32,280 bases of DNA. It comes from Vicinamibacterales bacterium (GTDB lineage: Bacteria; Acidobacteriota; Vicinamibacteria; Vicinamibacterales; UBA8438). A program made the position numbers and the translations under genes. A model generated the notes under the pieces. It was given only the letters and a program-made list of their open reading frames with translations, had not been told where the DNA came from and searched no databases. The stretch lies in contig JAPYUM010000012.1 of NCBI GenBank assembly GCA_029940535.1, positions 41,164 through 73,443 on the forward strand, given 5' to 3'. Of this stretch, positions 13,024-20,313 are shown one piece after another (within the stretch, counting starts at the first letter, position 1; the number at the start of each line of letters is the position of its first letter).

Positions 13024-16000
13024 ATGATGTCCTTTCGCCGTACATGCCTCGTGCTGTCGTGCTGTGGGCTCGTTGGTGCGTTGATGTCCTCCGATCGGGG
13101 CCGCGCCTGGGCCCAGAGCCCGCTGTCCATTGACGCCGTAGACTTCCAACGGGATGTCCGCCCGATCCTGGCCGACAACTGTTTCCAATGTCATGGTCCG
13201 GACATCGCGTCGCGCCGGGCCGATCTGCGGCTTGACACCCAAGAGGGAGCGCTGGGTGCGCGCCCACGTGGCGCGGCCGTCGTGGCAGCCGACGCGGACG
13301 CCAGTCTCCTCTATCAGCGAATCACCCACCCCGACGAGCGGCGTCGAATGCCCCCGGTCGGCGCCAACAAGACGCTGACCGACCGACAGATCGCCGTGCT
13401 TCGCCAGTGGATCGAGGCCGGGGCGTCCTGGGACCAGCATTGGTCCTTCGCATCGATCGAAGCACCGGTAGCGCCGAGGGTGGCGTCCGAGGGCTGGATT
13501 CGCCAGCCGCTTGACCGTTTCATCCTGTCGAGGCTCGAGGCGGAGGGGTTGTCGCCCGCACCAGAAGCCGATCGGCGGACGCTCGCGCGTCGTGTCGCGC
13601 TGGATCTCACTGGTCTTCCTCCAGACCCTGGAACGCTGGCGACCTTTTTGGGCGATACGTCAGACCAGGCCTATGAGACGTTGGTGGACCGTCTGCTCGC
13701 GTCCAGACACTGGGGCGAGCACCGGGCCCGGTATTGGTTGGATGCCGCGCGTTACGGTGATACCCACGGGATTCATATCGACAACTACCGCGAGATGTAT
13801 GCCTACCGGGACTGGGCGATAGCGGCCTTCAACCAGAACCAGCCGTTTGATCAATTTACCGTGGATCAGATTGCCGGCGATCTCTTGCCACAGCCCAGCC
13901 TTGATCAACTGGTGGCGACGGGGTTTCAACGTAACAACATCACGACCAACGAAGGCGGCGTCGTGCCGGAGGAATATGAGGCGATCTACGCCAAGGACCG
14001 CGCAGAAACGATTGGGAGTGTGTTTCTCGGATTGACGGTCGGATGCGCCACCTGCCACGACCATAAATTCGACCCCATCGCGCAGCGCGAGTTCTATGCC
14101 ATGACGGCGTTCTTCCGGAACACGACGCAGTACGTGATGGATGGGAACGTGTCCGATCCGCCGCCAATCCTCGTCGTCCCGGACGCCGCGGACCGCGACC
14201 TCTGGCGGCAGCTTCGACTGCGGGCGGCCGATGTCGACACGCAGCTCGCGTTCCGAGCGAAGGCGATTGAAACGACGTTCGATGAGTGGTTGACGCGGGG
14301 CGCGCATCGCGATCTGACCACTCCACTCGAGCCCACGGCCGAGATCCTGACGATGGCGCTTGACGATGCCGCTGGTCCGGCCGTCTGGTTCCACGGGGAG
14401 CGTCGTGCGATGCGGGTGCAGCCAGGCGCGCGGATCGAGGAGGGCCCCATTGGACATCCGGCCTTGATGTTCGATGACGCGTCCTGGGCCGAGTTGCCCA
14501 CGATGTCGCTTGACTCCGACACTCCGTTTTCACTGGCGATGTGGATTTATCAGCCCGAGGACGAGGGCAATTTCGTGGTCGGCGGGCAGTACGACCAGGA
14601 GGACGGAGGACGAGGCTGGGCGCTGACGATCGGGTCTCGCCAGCTGACGTTCCGAATGACCGGCGACCGCGCGGCTCCGGGCGTGGGGGCGCCGAGCGCC
14701 CGGATCGGTCCCATCAATACCAAGCGCATGCCGACGGGGGAGTGGACCCACATCGTGGTGACCCATGACGGCACCGGCGAACGCGGCGGTCTCCACATCT
14801 ACCAAGATGGCGATCTCGTGGAGGAACAGGGGAGCGAGTTCTTTGCCAAGGCCGAGGGCAGCATGTTGACCGACGGGCCGTTCTATCTGGGCCGTGGCGA
14901 TGCTGTGGCGAGGGATGGCGCATCTGAGGTACGGCACTTCGGTGGCGGCGGGATTGCGGACCTGCGGGTGTTCAATCGTGTGCTGACCGTCAACGAGGCG
15001 CGGGTCGTCTCGGAGTGGCAGATGCTGCAGGGCGCTCGGGCGAAGGCGCCTGGGTCGCTGAGTGTGGAGGAGCGGGACACGCTCCGGGTGCGCTATCTCA
15101 GTGTCGACGACGACGAGTACCGCGGGCTGGTCGCTCGGCAACAGAGGATCGCTCGCGAGTGGCGGGAGGTGCGACGGCGAGGCAGCATCACGCATGTGAT
15201 GCATGAATCGCCGGACACCGTGCCGGAGGCCCACGTCCTGAGTCGTGGCATGTATGACCAGCCGCTCGAACGTGTCCTGGCGGGCACGCCCGCGGCCCTG
15301 CCGCCGATGGCCGACTCCTTGCCACGTAATCGGCTGGGGCTGGCGCGCTGGCTCGTCGACGACGAGAACCCGCTCACGAGCCGGGTGACGGTGAACCGGT
15401 TTTGGCAGCAGGTGTTTGGCACCGGGATCGTGACCACGAGTGAGGACTTCGGCGCTCAGGGCGAGATCCCATCACACCCGAATCTGCTGGACTATCTCGC
15501 GGTTGAGTTTCTGGAGTCAGGGTGGGATGTAAAGCAGTTCTTCCGCATCCTCGTGACCTCGGCCACCTACCGCCAGGCCGCCTCCCTGACCCCAGACAAG
15601 CTAGAGATCGACCCGCAAAATCGGTTGCTCTCACGCGGGCCTCGCTTCCGGATGGACGCGGAAATGATCCGCGACTACGCGTTGGCGGCGAGCGGGTTGC
15701 TAGTTCGGACGATTGGCGGCCCGAGTGTGAAGCCATATCAGCCGGACGGTGTCTGGTCGACGGTGGCGATGCCCCAGAGCAACACACGGCTGTACGAGCA
15801 AGATTCGGGAGACAAGCTCTATCGGCGGAGCCTCTACACGTTCTGGAAACGTTCGGCCCCGCCGGCCTCGATGGACATTTTCAACGCCCCAACCCGCGAG
15901 CACTCGACGGTGCGGCGCGAGCGGACGAACACGCCGCTGCAGGCCCTGGTCACGATGAACGACACGCAGTTCGTCGAGGCGTCGCGACAACTCGCGCAGC

Positions 16001-16275
16001 GGGCGATGCGTGAAGCGGGTGACGACTTCGACCGCCGGCTCGACTTCGTCACCGCTAGACTGTTGGCGCGCAGTCTTACGGAACCCGAGCGCGCGGTCGC
16101 GAAGCGAACCTTCGACGGGTTCGTCGATCTGTATCAGGTCGATACGGACGATGCCCGCGCCCTGCTCGACGTGGGTGACTCGGCGTTCGACGCGGCCCTG
16201 CCGGTCACGGAGTCTGCGGCGTGGACGATGTTGGCCAGCCAGTTGTTCAATCTCGACGAAGTACTCAACAAGTAG
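13024..16275 (+). CDS. Exported cytochrome-c-type DUF1549/LamG/DUF1553 protein
   Basis: The 1083-residue protein starts with a signal peptide (about 1-31, ending 'RGRAWAQS'). A planctomycete-type cytochrome c motif follows in 'FQRDVRPILADNCFQCHGPD', with haem-binding C53, C56 and H57. Next come a DUF1549 (PSCyt2) domain at about 140-350 ('RDWAIAAFNQNQPFDQFTVD', 'TVGCATCHDHKFDPIAQREF', a second CxxCH) and a LamG/concanavalin-like segment at about 450-670. The C-terminal DUF1553 (PSD1) region, about 750-1040, includes 'NPLTSRVTVNRFWQQVFGTG'. GGAG lies 5 nt before the ATG; a second ATG follows directly. It forms an operon with the DUF1501 gene 42 bp downstream, the usual partnership. The substrate is unknown; the family is abundant in Planctomycetes and Acidobacteria, and roles in polymer breakdown are only suspected. 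Confidence 0.93.
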   Translation: MMSFRRTCLVLSCCGLVGALMSSDRGRAWAQSPLSIDAVDFQRDVRPILADNCFQCHGPDIASRRADLRLDTQEGALGARPRGAAVVAADADASLLYQRITHPDERRRMPPVGANKTLTDRQIAVLRQWIEAGASWDQHWSFASIEAPVAPRVASEGWIRQPLDRFILSRLEAEGLSPAPEADRRTLARRVALDLTGLPPDPGTLATFLGDTSDQAYETLVDRLLASRHWGEHRARYWLDAARYGDTHGIHIDNYREMYAYRDWAIAAFNQNQPFDQFTVDQIAGDLLPQPSLDQLVATGFQRNNITTNEGGVVPEEYEAIYAKDRAETIGSVFLGLTVGCATCHDHKFDPIAQREFYAMTAFFRNTTQYVMDGNVSDPPPILVVPDAADRDLWRQLRLRAADVDTQLAFRAKAIETTFDEWLTRGAHRDLTTPLEPTAEILTMALDDAAGPAVWFHGERRAMRVQPGARIEEGPIGHPALMFDDASWAELPTMSLDSDTPFSLAMWIYQPEDEGNFVVGGQYDQEDGGRGWALTIGSRQLTFRMTGDRAAPGVGAPSARIGPINTKRMPTGEWTHIVVTHDGTGERGGLHIYQDGDLVEEQGSEFFAKAEGSMLTDGPFYLGRGDAVARDGASEVRHFGGGGIADLRVFNRVLTVNEARVVSEWQMLQGARAKAPGSLSVEERDTLRVRYLSVDDDEYRGLVARQQRIAREWREVRRRGSITHVMHESPDTVPEAHVLSRGMYDQPLERVLAGTPAALPPMADSLPRNRLGLARWLVDDENPLTSRVTVNRFWQQVFGTGIVTTSEDFGAQGEIPSHPNLLDYLAVEFLESGWDVKQFFRILVTSATYRQAASLTPDKLEIDPQNRLLSRGPRFRMDAEMIRDYALAASGLLVRTIGGPSVKPYQPDGVWSTVAMPQSNTRLYEQDSGDKLYRRSLYTFWKRSAPPASMDIFNAPTREHSTVRRERTNTPLQALVTMNDTQFVEASRQLAQRAMREAGDDFDRRLDFVTARLLARSLTEPERAVAKRTFDGFVDLYQVDTDDARALLDVGDSAFDAALPVTESAAWTMLASQLFNLDEVLNK

Positions 16276-16317
16276 CCCCTGGACGCCTCAACGTCTGACC
16301 GTACGCGAGAGGACACG

Positions 16318-17784
16318 ATGCACCCATTCAAGGAAGCGATTCGGGCGGAGACCAGACGTCAATTCTTCGGCACCGCCGCCAAGGGCATCGGTGGGATCGC
16401 GTTGGCCAATCTGCTGTCGACCGACGCGTTCGCGTTGCCTCAGACGAATGATGTCGTCGGGGGGCTCCCATCGCTGCCGCACTTCGCGCCGAAGGCAAAG
16501 CGGTGCATCTATCTCCACATGATGGGCGCCCCGCCCCAGATGGATCTGCTCGACTACAAGCCAAAGATGAAGGACTGGTACGACAAGGACCTCCCGGAGA
16601 CGATCCGACAGGGCCAGCGGTTGACCACGATGACCTCTGGACAGTCGCGATTTCCCATCGCGCCGTCGGTCTTCAACTTTGCTCAGCACGGCCAGAGTGG
16701 CGCCTGGTTCTCCGAACTGCTCCCGCACACCGCGAGCATGGCCGACGACCTGGCCGTCATCCGGTCGATGCACACCGACGCGATCAACCACGAGCCGGGC
16801 ATTACGTTCATTCAGACCGGTCAGCAAATTCCGGGTCGGCCGTGTATCGGGTCCTGGTTCGCTTATGGGCTGGGCAGCATGAATGAAAACCTGCCGACCT
16901 TTGTCGTCATGAACGCGGAGCGAAGCCATCCGCGCGCCGGGGTGCAGGCGATCTCAGCCAAGCTCTGGAGCGCCGGGTTCCTGTCGCCGGAATACGCCGG
17001 GGTAGGGCTGCGCACAGGGTCGGATCCCGTGCTCTATCTCAAAGATCCGCACGGCGTGTCCCCGGCGGTGCGTCGTCAGATGCTGGACGGTCTCGGCGAA
17101 TTGAACCGGCTGCGCTACGAACAGGTCGGCGATCCGGAGACGCTCGCGCGTATCGAGCAGTACGAGATGGCCTTCAAGATGCAGTCGTCCGTGCCTGAGA
17201 TGGCGGATCTCTCAAGCGAGCCCGACCGCACGTTCGAACGGTGGGGTGAGGAAGCCAAGCAGGCCGGGAAGTTCCAGAACGCGGCGCTGATGGCGAGACG
17301 TCTCGTCGAGCGCGGCGTGCGATTCGTCCAGATCTACCACCGGGGCTGGGACGTGCACTCGTTCGCGCCGCAAGTGTTGCCGGCGCAGGCGGCAGACGTC
17401 GACCGTGCGGCCTGGGCGCTTATCCAGGACCTGAAAGAGCGTGGACTCTTCGATGAGACCTTGGTGATTTGGGGGGGCGAATTCGGCCGCACGATCTACT
17501 CGCAGGGTCGGCTCACCCCGACCGACTACGGTCGCGACCATCACCCTCGGTGCTTCAGCCTCTGGATGGCGGGGGGCGGAGTGAAGGGTGGCACGGTCTA
17601 CGGGGAGACCGACGATTTTTCGTACAACATCGTCAAGGACCCGGTGCATATCCGAGATTTCCAGGCGACCATTCTCCACCTGTTCGGTATCGACCACGAG
17701 CGGTTCACCCACAACCACCGCGGCCTGGATGCTCGCCTCACCGGTGTGGAACCAGCACGAGTCGTCCACGAAGTCCTCGCCTAG
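16318..17784 (+). CDS. Tat-exported DUF1501 (sulfatase-like) protein
   Basis: The 488-residue protein has a twin-arginine signal at the N-terminus ('TRRQFFGTAAKGIGGIALAN', R13-R14). This predicts folded export through Tat. The body has the DUF1501 features 'CIYLHMMGAPPQMDLLDYKP', 'VIRSMHTDAINHEPG' and 'VIWGGEFGRT', followed by 'DHHPRCFSLWMAGGGVKGGT'. DUF1501 belongs to the alkaline phosphatase/sulfatase-like superfamily, and its conserved acidic and histidine residues probably bind metal. The ribosome binding site GAGAGGA is followed by ACACG and the ATG. The gene is paired with the upstream DUF1549/DUF1553 gene. The true substrate is unknown. Confidence 0.93.
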   Translation: MHPFKEAIRAETRRQFFGTAAKGIGGIALANLLSTDAFALPQTNDVVGGLPSLPHFAPKAKRCIYLHMMGAPPQMDLLDYKPKMKDWYDKDLPETIRQGQRLTTMTSGQSRFPIAPSVFNFAQHGQSGAWFSELLPHTASMADDLAVIRSMHTDAINHEPGITFIQTGQQIPGRPCIGSWFAYGLGSMNENLPTFVVMNAERSHPRAGVQAISAKLWSAGFLSPEYAGVGLRTGSDPVLYLKDPHGVSPAVRRQMLDGLGELNRLRYEQVGDPETLARIEQYEMAFKMQSSVPEMADLSSEPDRTFERWGEEAKQAGKFQNAALMARRLVERGVRFVQIYHRGWDVHSFAPQVLPAQAADVDRAAWALIQDLKERGLFDETLVIWGGEFGRTIYSQGRLTPTDYGRDHHPRCFSLWMAGGGVKGGTVYGETDDFSYNIVKDPVHIRDFQATILHLFGIDHERFTHNHRGLDARLTGVEPARVVHEVLA

Positions 17785-17793
17785 GTTTCCGGG

Positions 17794-17878
17794 CGAGGTC
17801 TTCGTCTGGCGGCGTTACTTCGTCGGTCACAGCCTGCCTGGTTGCTCCCTCCTTGCGCCTTGCCAGACGAAGACCTCG
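17794..17878. repeat. Perfect 17-bp inverted repeat around a 51-nt loop
   Basis: CGAGGTCTTCGTCTGGC (17794-17810) is exactly repeated in inverse at 17862-17878. A further GGCG/CGCC pairing (17811-17814 with 17856-17859) extends the stem past a 2-nt bulge. It starts 9 nt after the DUF1501 stop. The size and layout fit a MITE- or REP-like element, or a very strong bidirectional terminator for the two convergent genes. Confidence 0.85.
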
Positions 17879-17900
17879 TGCGGACACCGGTTCAGCGAGC

Positions 17901-17924
17901 AGGTCGGGTCTAGCGACGCGACCT
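17901..17924. repeat. Inverted repeat, 9 bp with one mismatch
   Basis: AGGTCG-g-GTC (17901-17910) pairs with GAC-g-CGACCT (17915-17924) around a TAGC loop. It is part of the hairpin cluster between convergent genes. Confidence 0.6.
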
Positions 17925-17932
17925 ATTTCGGA

Positions 17933-17947
17933 CGGGGCTGCGCCCCG
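17933..17947. terminator. GC-rich hairpin in the convergent gap
   Basis: CGGGGC (17933-17938), a 3-nt loop TGC, and GCCCCG (17942-17947) form a compact stem. No U-tract follows on either strand, so termination is only a guess. Confidence 0.45.
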
Positions 17948-17982
17948 CACCCCCGAGACGTCGTGTTGTCATTCGTAGCAGC

Positions 17983-17996
17983 GGGTCTTTAGACCC
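17983..17996. terminator. Short hairpin just after the DUF368 gene
   Basis: GGGTC-TTTA-GACCC (17983-17996) forms a 5-bp stem with a tetraloop. It lies 12 nt beyond the end of the minus-strand DUF368 gene and may act as its terminator. The motif GGGTCTTTAGACCC is also typical of dispersed intergenic repeats. Confidence 0.5.
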
Positions 17997-18008
17997 ACCG
18001 CGGGCGAC

Positions 18009-19016
18009 TCAGCGGCCGAAACGGGAGATGCCCCACGACGCGGTGAAGCCGACGAGTCCAAGAGCGGAACCGCCAAGGACTTGTGCGAATGATGGGAGGA
18101 CTTTGATCGTGCGGTAGTCTTCCGGATCGACCGCCGCGACCAGATCGGCCGTGGTGAGGGCGACACCCCGAACGATGTCGCCGACCTGTGGCGGGATCGG
18201 GTCGTTGAATGGCCAGAGTCCGATGACGGCGCCGCACAGCAGGCCAAGGAGAAAGCCGAGCGTCGCCCGCTCATAGTTCGCCAGGAGCCTCCGCACGAGG
18301 TTGCTCACTCCCACGACGCCAAGCCCGACCCCGATAGCCACAGGAATCAGGACGTGGAGCGTCTGCAGCGCGACCATCCAGTCGCCGGCACGGGCGCCAT
18401 CGGCGGCCCTCGCTACCGCGTCGACGATCGCCCGATACTGGCCCAGGATCAGCAGAAGATACGCGCCCGAGACGCCCGGGAGGATCATGGCCGCTCCACC
18501 CGAGAAACCGGCGACGGCCAGCATCGTATAGGCGGCCAGTCCCGGTGCGGCCTGGGTCCCGATACGTTCCGGGTCGGTCAATGCCAGCAAGGCCATCAAC
18601 ACGACGGCGACCGCGCCGCTGGTCATCACGGTGGTGTCGAGGGGCCGAAGCATCCGCCACAACAGCGGCGCGCCTCCCAGCGTGAGACCGATGAAGAGGC
18701 AATACATCGCCCATTGATATCGGTCGAGCAGGCTGCCGATCACCCCCGCAAAGCCGCCGATGGCCACGCCGGCCGCGCCGACGACACAGGCCAGCATGAG
18801 CAGTACCTTGGGCCGGAACCGCAACGTCGAGACCTCCGCCACGCCGCTGATGAACTGGGGGTAGACGCCCACCGCGAGCAGCATGGTGCCGCCCGAGATT
18901 CCGGGGACCAGATTGGCGAGTCCCATGAACGTACCGCCAATGACGCTCCGGATGGCAATCGCGCCGCTACGAAACTGTGCGATATCCAGATGGGTATCGC
19001 CGAGGGGTTGTGTCAT
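18009..19016 (-). CDS. DUF368 membrane protein (polyprenyl-phosphate transporter family)
   Basis: The 335-residue protein is very hydrophobic, with about eight to nine membrane segments. The signature near the N-terminus 'GGTFMGLANLVPGISGGTML' (27-46) and its internal relative 'AAMILPGVSGAYLLLILG' are the DUF368 hallmarks; the two halves look like an inverted duplication. Members of DUF368 have been linked to recycling undecaprenyl phosphate across the inner membrane, a lipid carrier for cell-wall and polysaccharide synthesis. That role is taken from the family, not shown here. The start lacks a clear Shine-Dalgarno sequence. The end faces the DUF1501 gene across the hairpin cluster. Confidence 0.92.
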   Translation of the reverse strand: MTQPLGDTHLDIAQFRSGAIAIRSVIGGTFMGLANLVPGISGGTMLLAVGVYPQFISGVAEVSTLRFRPKVLLMLACVVGAAGVAIGGFAGVIGSLLDRYQWAMYCLFIGLTLGGAPLLWRMLRPLDTTVMTSGAVAVVLMALLALTDPERIGTQAAPGLAAYTMLAVAGFSGGAAMILPGVSGAYLLLILGQYRAIVDAVARAADGARAGDWMVALQTLHVLIPVAIGVGLGVVGVSNLVRRLLANYERATLGFLLGLLCGAVIGLWPFNDPIPPQVGDIVRGVALTTADLVAAVDPEDYRTIKVLPSFAQVLGGSALGLVGFTASWGISRFGR

Positions 19017-19100
19017 GGCCGCGTATCAGAGTCGGTTGAGCAGATGGCTGCTGCCCGCAGCGCGTATAAGAGCAGCGCGTGGTGACCGTCCACGAAGAGT

Positions 19101-19127
19101 GGTGGGGCGGCGCGTGACCGCCCCACC
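19101..19127 (-). terminator. Strong hairpin after the small exported protein gene
   Basis: A perfect 10-bp stem GGTGGGGCGG (19101-19110) and CCGCCCCACC (19118-19127) surrounds a 7-nt loop. On the minus strand it begins 22 nt after the stop at 19149 and is followed by ACTCTTCG rather than a clean U-tract. It likely separates this gene from DUF368. Confidence 0.65.
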
Positions 19128-19148
19128 GTCGGTCGCGTACTGCGTCCA

Positions 19149-19829
19149 CTAGTTGGTCGCGAAGCAGTAGAAGAGCCCGGCCCCGCCGGTGGCCACGAGG
19201 TCGGCTTGTCCGCACCCACGGCTCGGATGCGACGAGTTCCAGGAGCCGTTGTTGCCACCCTGCTTGTCCGAATGACCCAGTTGCGCTGAGCCAGTACCAT
19301 TGCCCGTCCAGTTGTTACACGTGTGGTCCATCCCATCCGTGTACCCGCGCCCGTTCGTGTGGGAGCCGGTCAGGATGTCGTGCTGATTCGGCGAGTCGCC
19401 GACACCGTTGACGCGGTCACCGTTCTCTGTCATCGATATCACCTTGCCCAGCGCGTTGCCCAACTGCGCCAGCTCCAGCGTGTCCCCATGGAGTGACGCG
19501 ACATCCGTGGCGACGCGTCGGCGCCCCCCGCTCGCATACCAGGGCCCGCTGCCGATCCGGTCTCGCGCGTTCACGGCGTTCGGTCCCTGCGTGCTGAGAT
19601 AGGCCTGCCACGTCGAAGCGCCGCGGCCGGCCGCGGTCGCCAGCGTTTGGCAGTGCGCGTCGGCGCCGGCCAGGCCGCCGAGATTGGCCCCGTCTCCCAG
19701 GCCGACACTAGTGACGAAGAACGACATCGGTTGTGGTGGCGCTTGCTGCGCGACCACCGCGTAGGACGTGCCCGCCACCGCGATGGCGACGGCGATGACC
19801 AACGATGCTCGGTGCTTCTTGTTCAACAT
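19149..19829 (-). CDS. Small exported protein with four cysteines (often annotated as lectin or hypothetical)
   Basis: The protein has 226 residues from the ATG at 19829, which is preceded by GGAGGT on the minus strand. A longer frame to 19973 runs into the deletion scar and is rejected. The signal peptide is 'MLNKKHRASLVIAVAIAVAG' and the following few residues, ending near 'AVVAQQ'. The mature part opens with 'SFFVTSVGLGDGANLGGLAG' and contains 'ADAHCQTLA', 'YLSTQGPNAVNARDRIGSGP', 'DILTGSHTNGR', 'HTCNNWTGNGTGSAQLGHSD' and 'SWNSSHPSRGCGQ'. It ends in 'GAGLFYCFATN'. Four cysteines could form two disulfides outside the cytoplasm. The family is widespread in environmental Proteobacteria and Acidobacteria, and its fold may resemble endostatin or C-type lectins. 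No function is established. Confidence 0.88.
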   Translation of the reverse strand: MLNKKHRASLVIAVAIAVAGTSYAVVAQQAPPQPMSFFVTSVGLGDGANLGGLAGADAHCQTLATAAGRGASTWQAYLSTQGPNAVNARDRIGSGPWYASGGRRRVATDVASLHGDTLELAQLGNALGKVISMTENGDRVNGVGDSPNQHDILTGSHTNGRGYTDGMDHTCNNWTGNGTGSAQLGHSDKQGGNNGSWNSSHPSRGCGQADLVATGGAGLFYCFATN

Positions 19830-19972
19830 GATGCTGTGACCTCCGCGTTCAGGGACTTGCCCATAGCCACACGAACACGCCATTGTCGGTGTGACCCTGC
19901 CGGTATCGAACGCTGATTCTCTCACGGGGCTGGCAAAAAGCCCCGCGGCATTCGACCGACGCCGCATCCGCA

Positions 19973-20151
19973 CTCATCTCGCAGCAGCCGCACGGGATCG
20001 GCGCGCATCGCCCGGCGAGCGGGCGGCCACGAGGCTGCGAGGGTCGTACACGCGAGGCGACCTGGAAGACGGTCCAGCTAAGGGGATCGGTGACTGTCGC
20101 ACCGTATCGGAGCGACGCCAATCCACGTGCTCCGGCCCAGAGCCTCGAAAG
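19973..20151 (-). pseudogene. Relic of the C-terminus of an ADOP/MacB-type FtsX permease
   Basis: Two reading frames together recall the end of an ADOP-family ABC permease. One frame gives 'LASLRYGATVTDPLSWTVF', like the usual 'L-SLLYGVSATDPLTF'. After a frame change the next gives 'SWPPARRAMRADPVRLLRDE' (ending 19973), like the usual '-WLPARRAMRVDP-ALR-E' terminus. The 20 or so residues of membrane helix expected between them are mostly missing. The expected stop after 'RDE' is lost and the frame runs on to 19922. The rest of the roughly 800-residue permease is absent. Recognition is by pattern only. Confidence 0.6.
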
Positions 20152-20158
20152 ACACCTG

Positions 20159-20248
20159 TCAGATGTGTTGCTGGACACCCCAGCCGTGATTGGGGCCGAG
20201 CGTGAGCGGCAGGTCGAGGGCCCCCTGCAGGTATTCCGTCTTGAGCAC
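20159..20248 (-). pseudogene. Truncated PadR-family regulator (N-terminal 29 codons)
   Basis: The frame starts at GTG (20248), 5 nt after a strong GAGAGGAG ribosome binding site. It reads MLKTEYLQGALDLPLTLGPN followed by HGWGVQQHI and a TGA. This matches the start of acidobacterial PadR regulators ('LLQGTLDLLILKTLALGP', then 'HGWGIAQRI'), apart from a gap of about four residues after 'LDL'. The winged-helix remainder ('QGSLYPALHRLE') is missing, and the sequence passes straight into the permease relic. Such PadR genes normally sit directly before ADOP permease genes, so this is best read as a scar of one large internal deletion. It could still be translated as a short peptide. Confidence 0.65.
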
Positions 20249-20255
20249 GTCTGCT

Positions 20256-20303
20256 CCTCTCGTGTGGCGAGAGGAAAATACCGCCCGACCGGTAGCCTGT
20301 CAA
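20256..20303 (-). promoter_or_regulatory. Near-consensus promoter with palindromic operator before the padR relic
   Basis: On the minus strand there is TTGACA (20303-20298), a 17-nt spacer and TATTTT (20280-20275). A perfect 7-bp inverted repeat CCTCTCG-N5-CGAGAGG (20274-20256) overlaps the expected transcription start near 20268, and its distal arm contains the ribosome binding site. The position suits an operator for autoregulation. The promoter starts 11 nt after the comM stop codon. Confidence 0.6.
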
Positions 20304-20313
20304 CGACTGCGGG

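Larger units (their letters stand above)
19830..20313. other. 484-bp gap holding a regulator/permease deletion scar
   Basis: There is no intact gene. On the minus strand it contains, in order, a near-consensus promoter, a padR start, a C-terminal ADOP permease relic, and a hairpin CGGGGCT-N7-AGCCCCG (19925-19945) just after the relic's open frame ends. A second small hairpin (CGCCCG-gcgag-CGGGCG, about 20009-20025) lies inside the permease relic. Confidence 0.7.

Noticed and set aside
19849-20178. 109-codon minus-strand frame taken as a gene
   Set aside because: Only part of it ('LASLRYGATVTDPLSWTVF') resembles anything, and that part is the end of a permease; it is better treated as part of the deletion scar.
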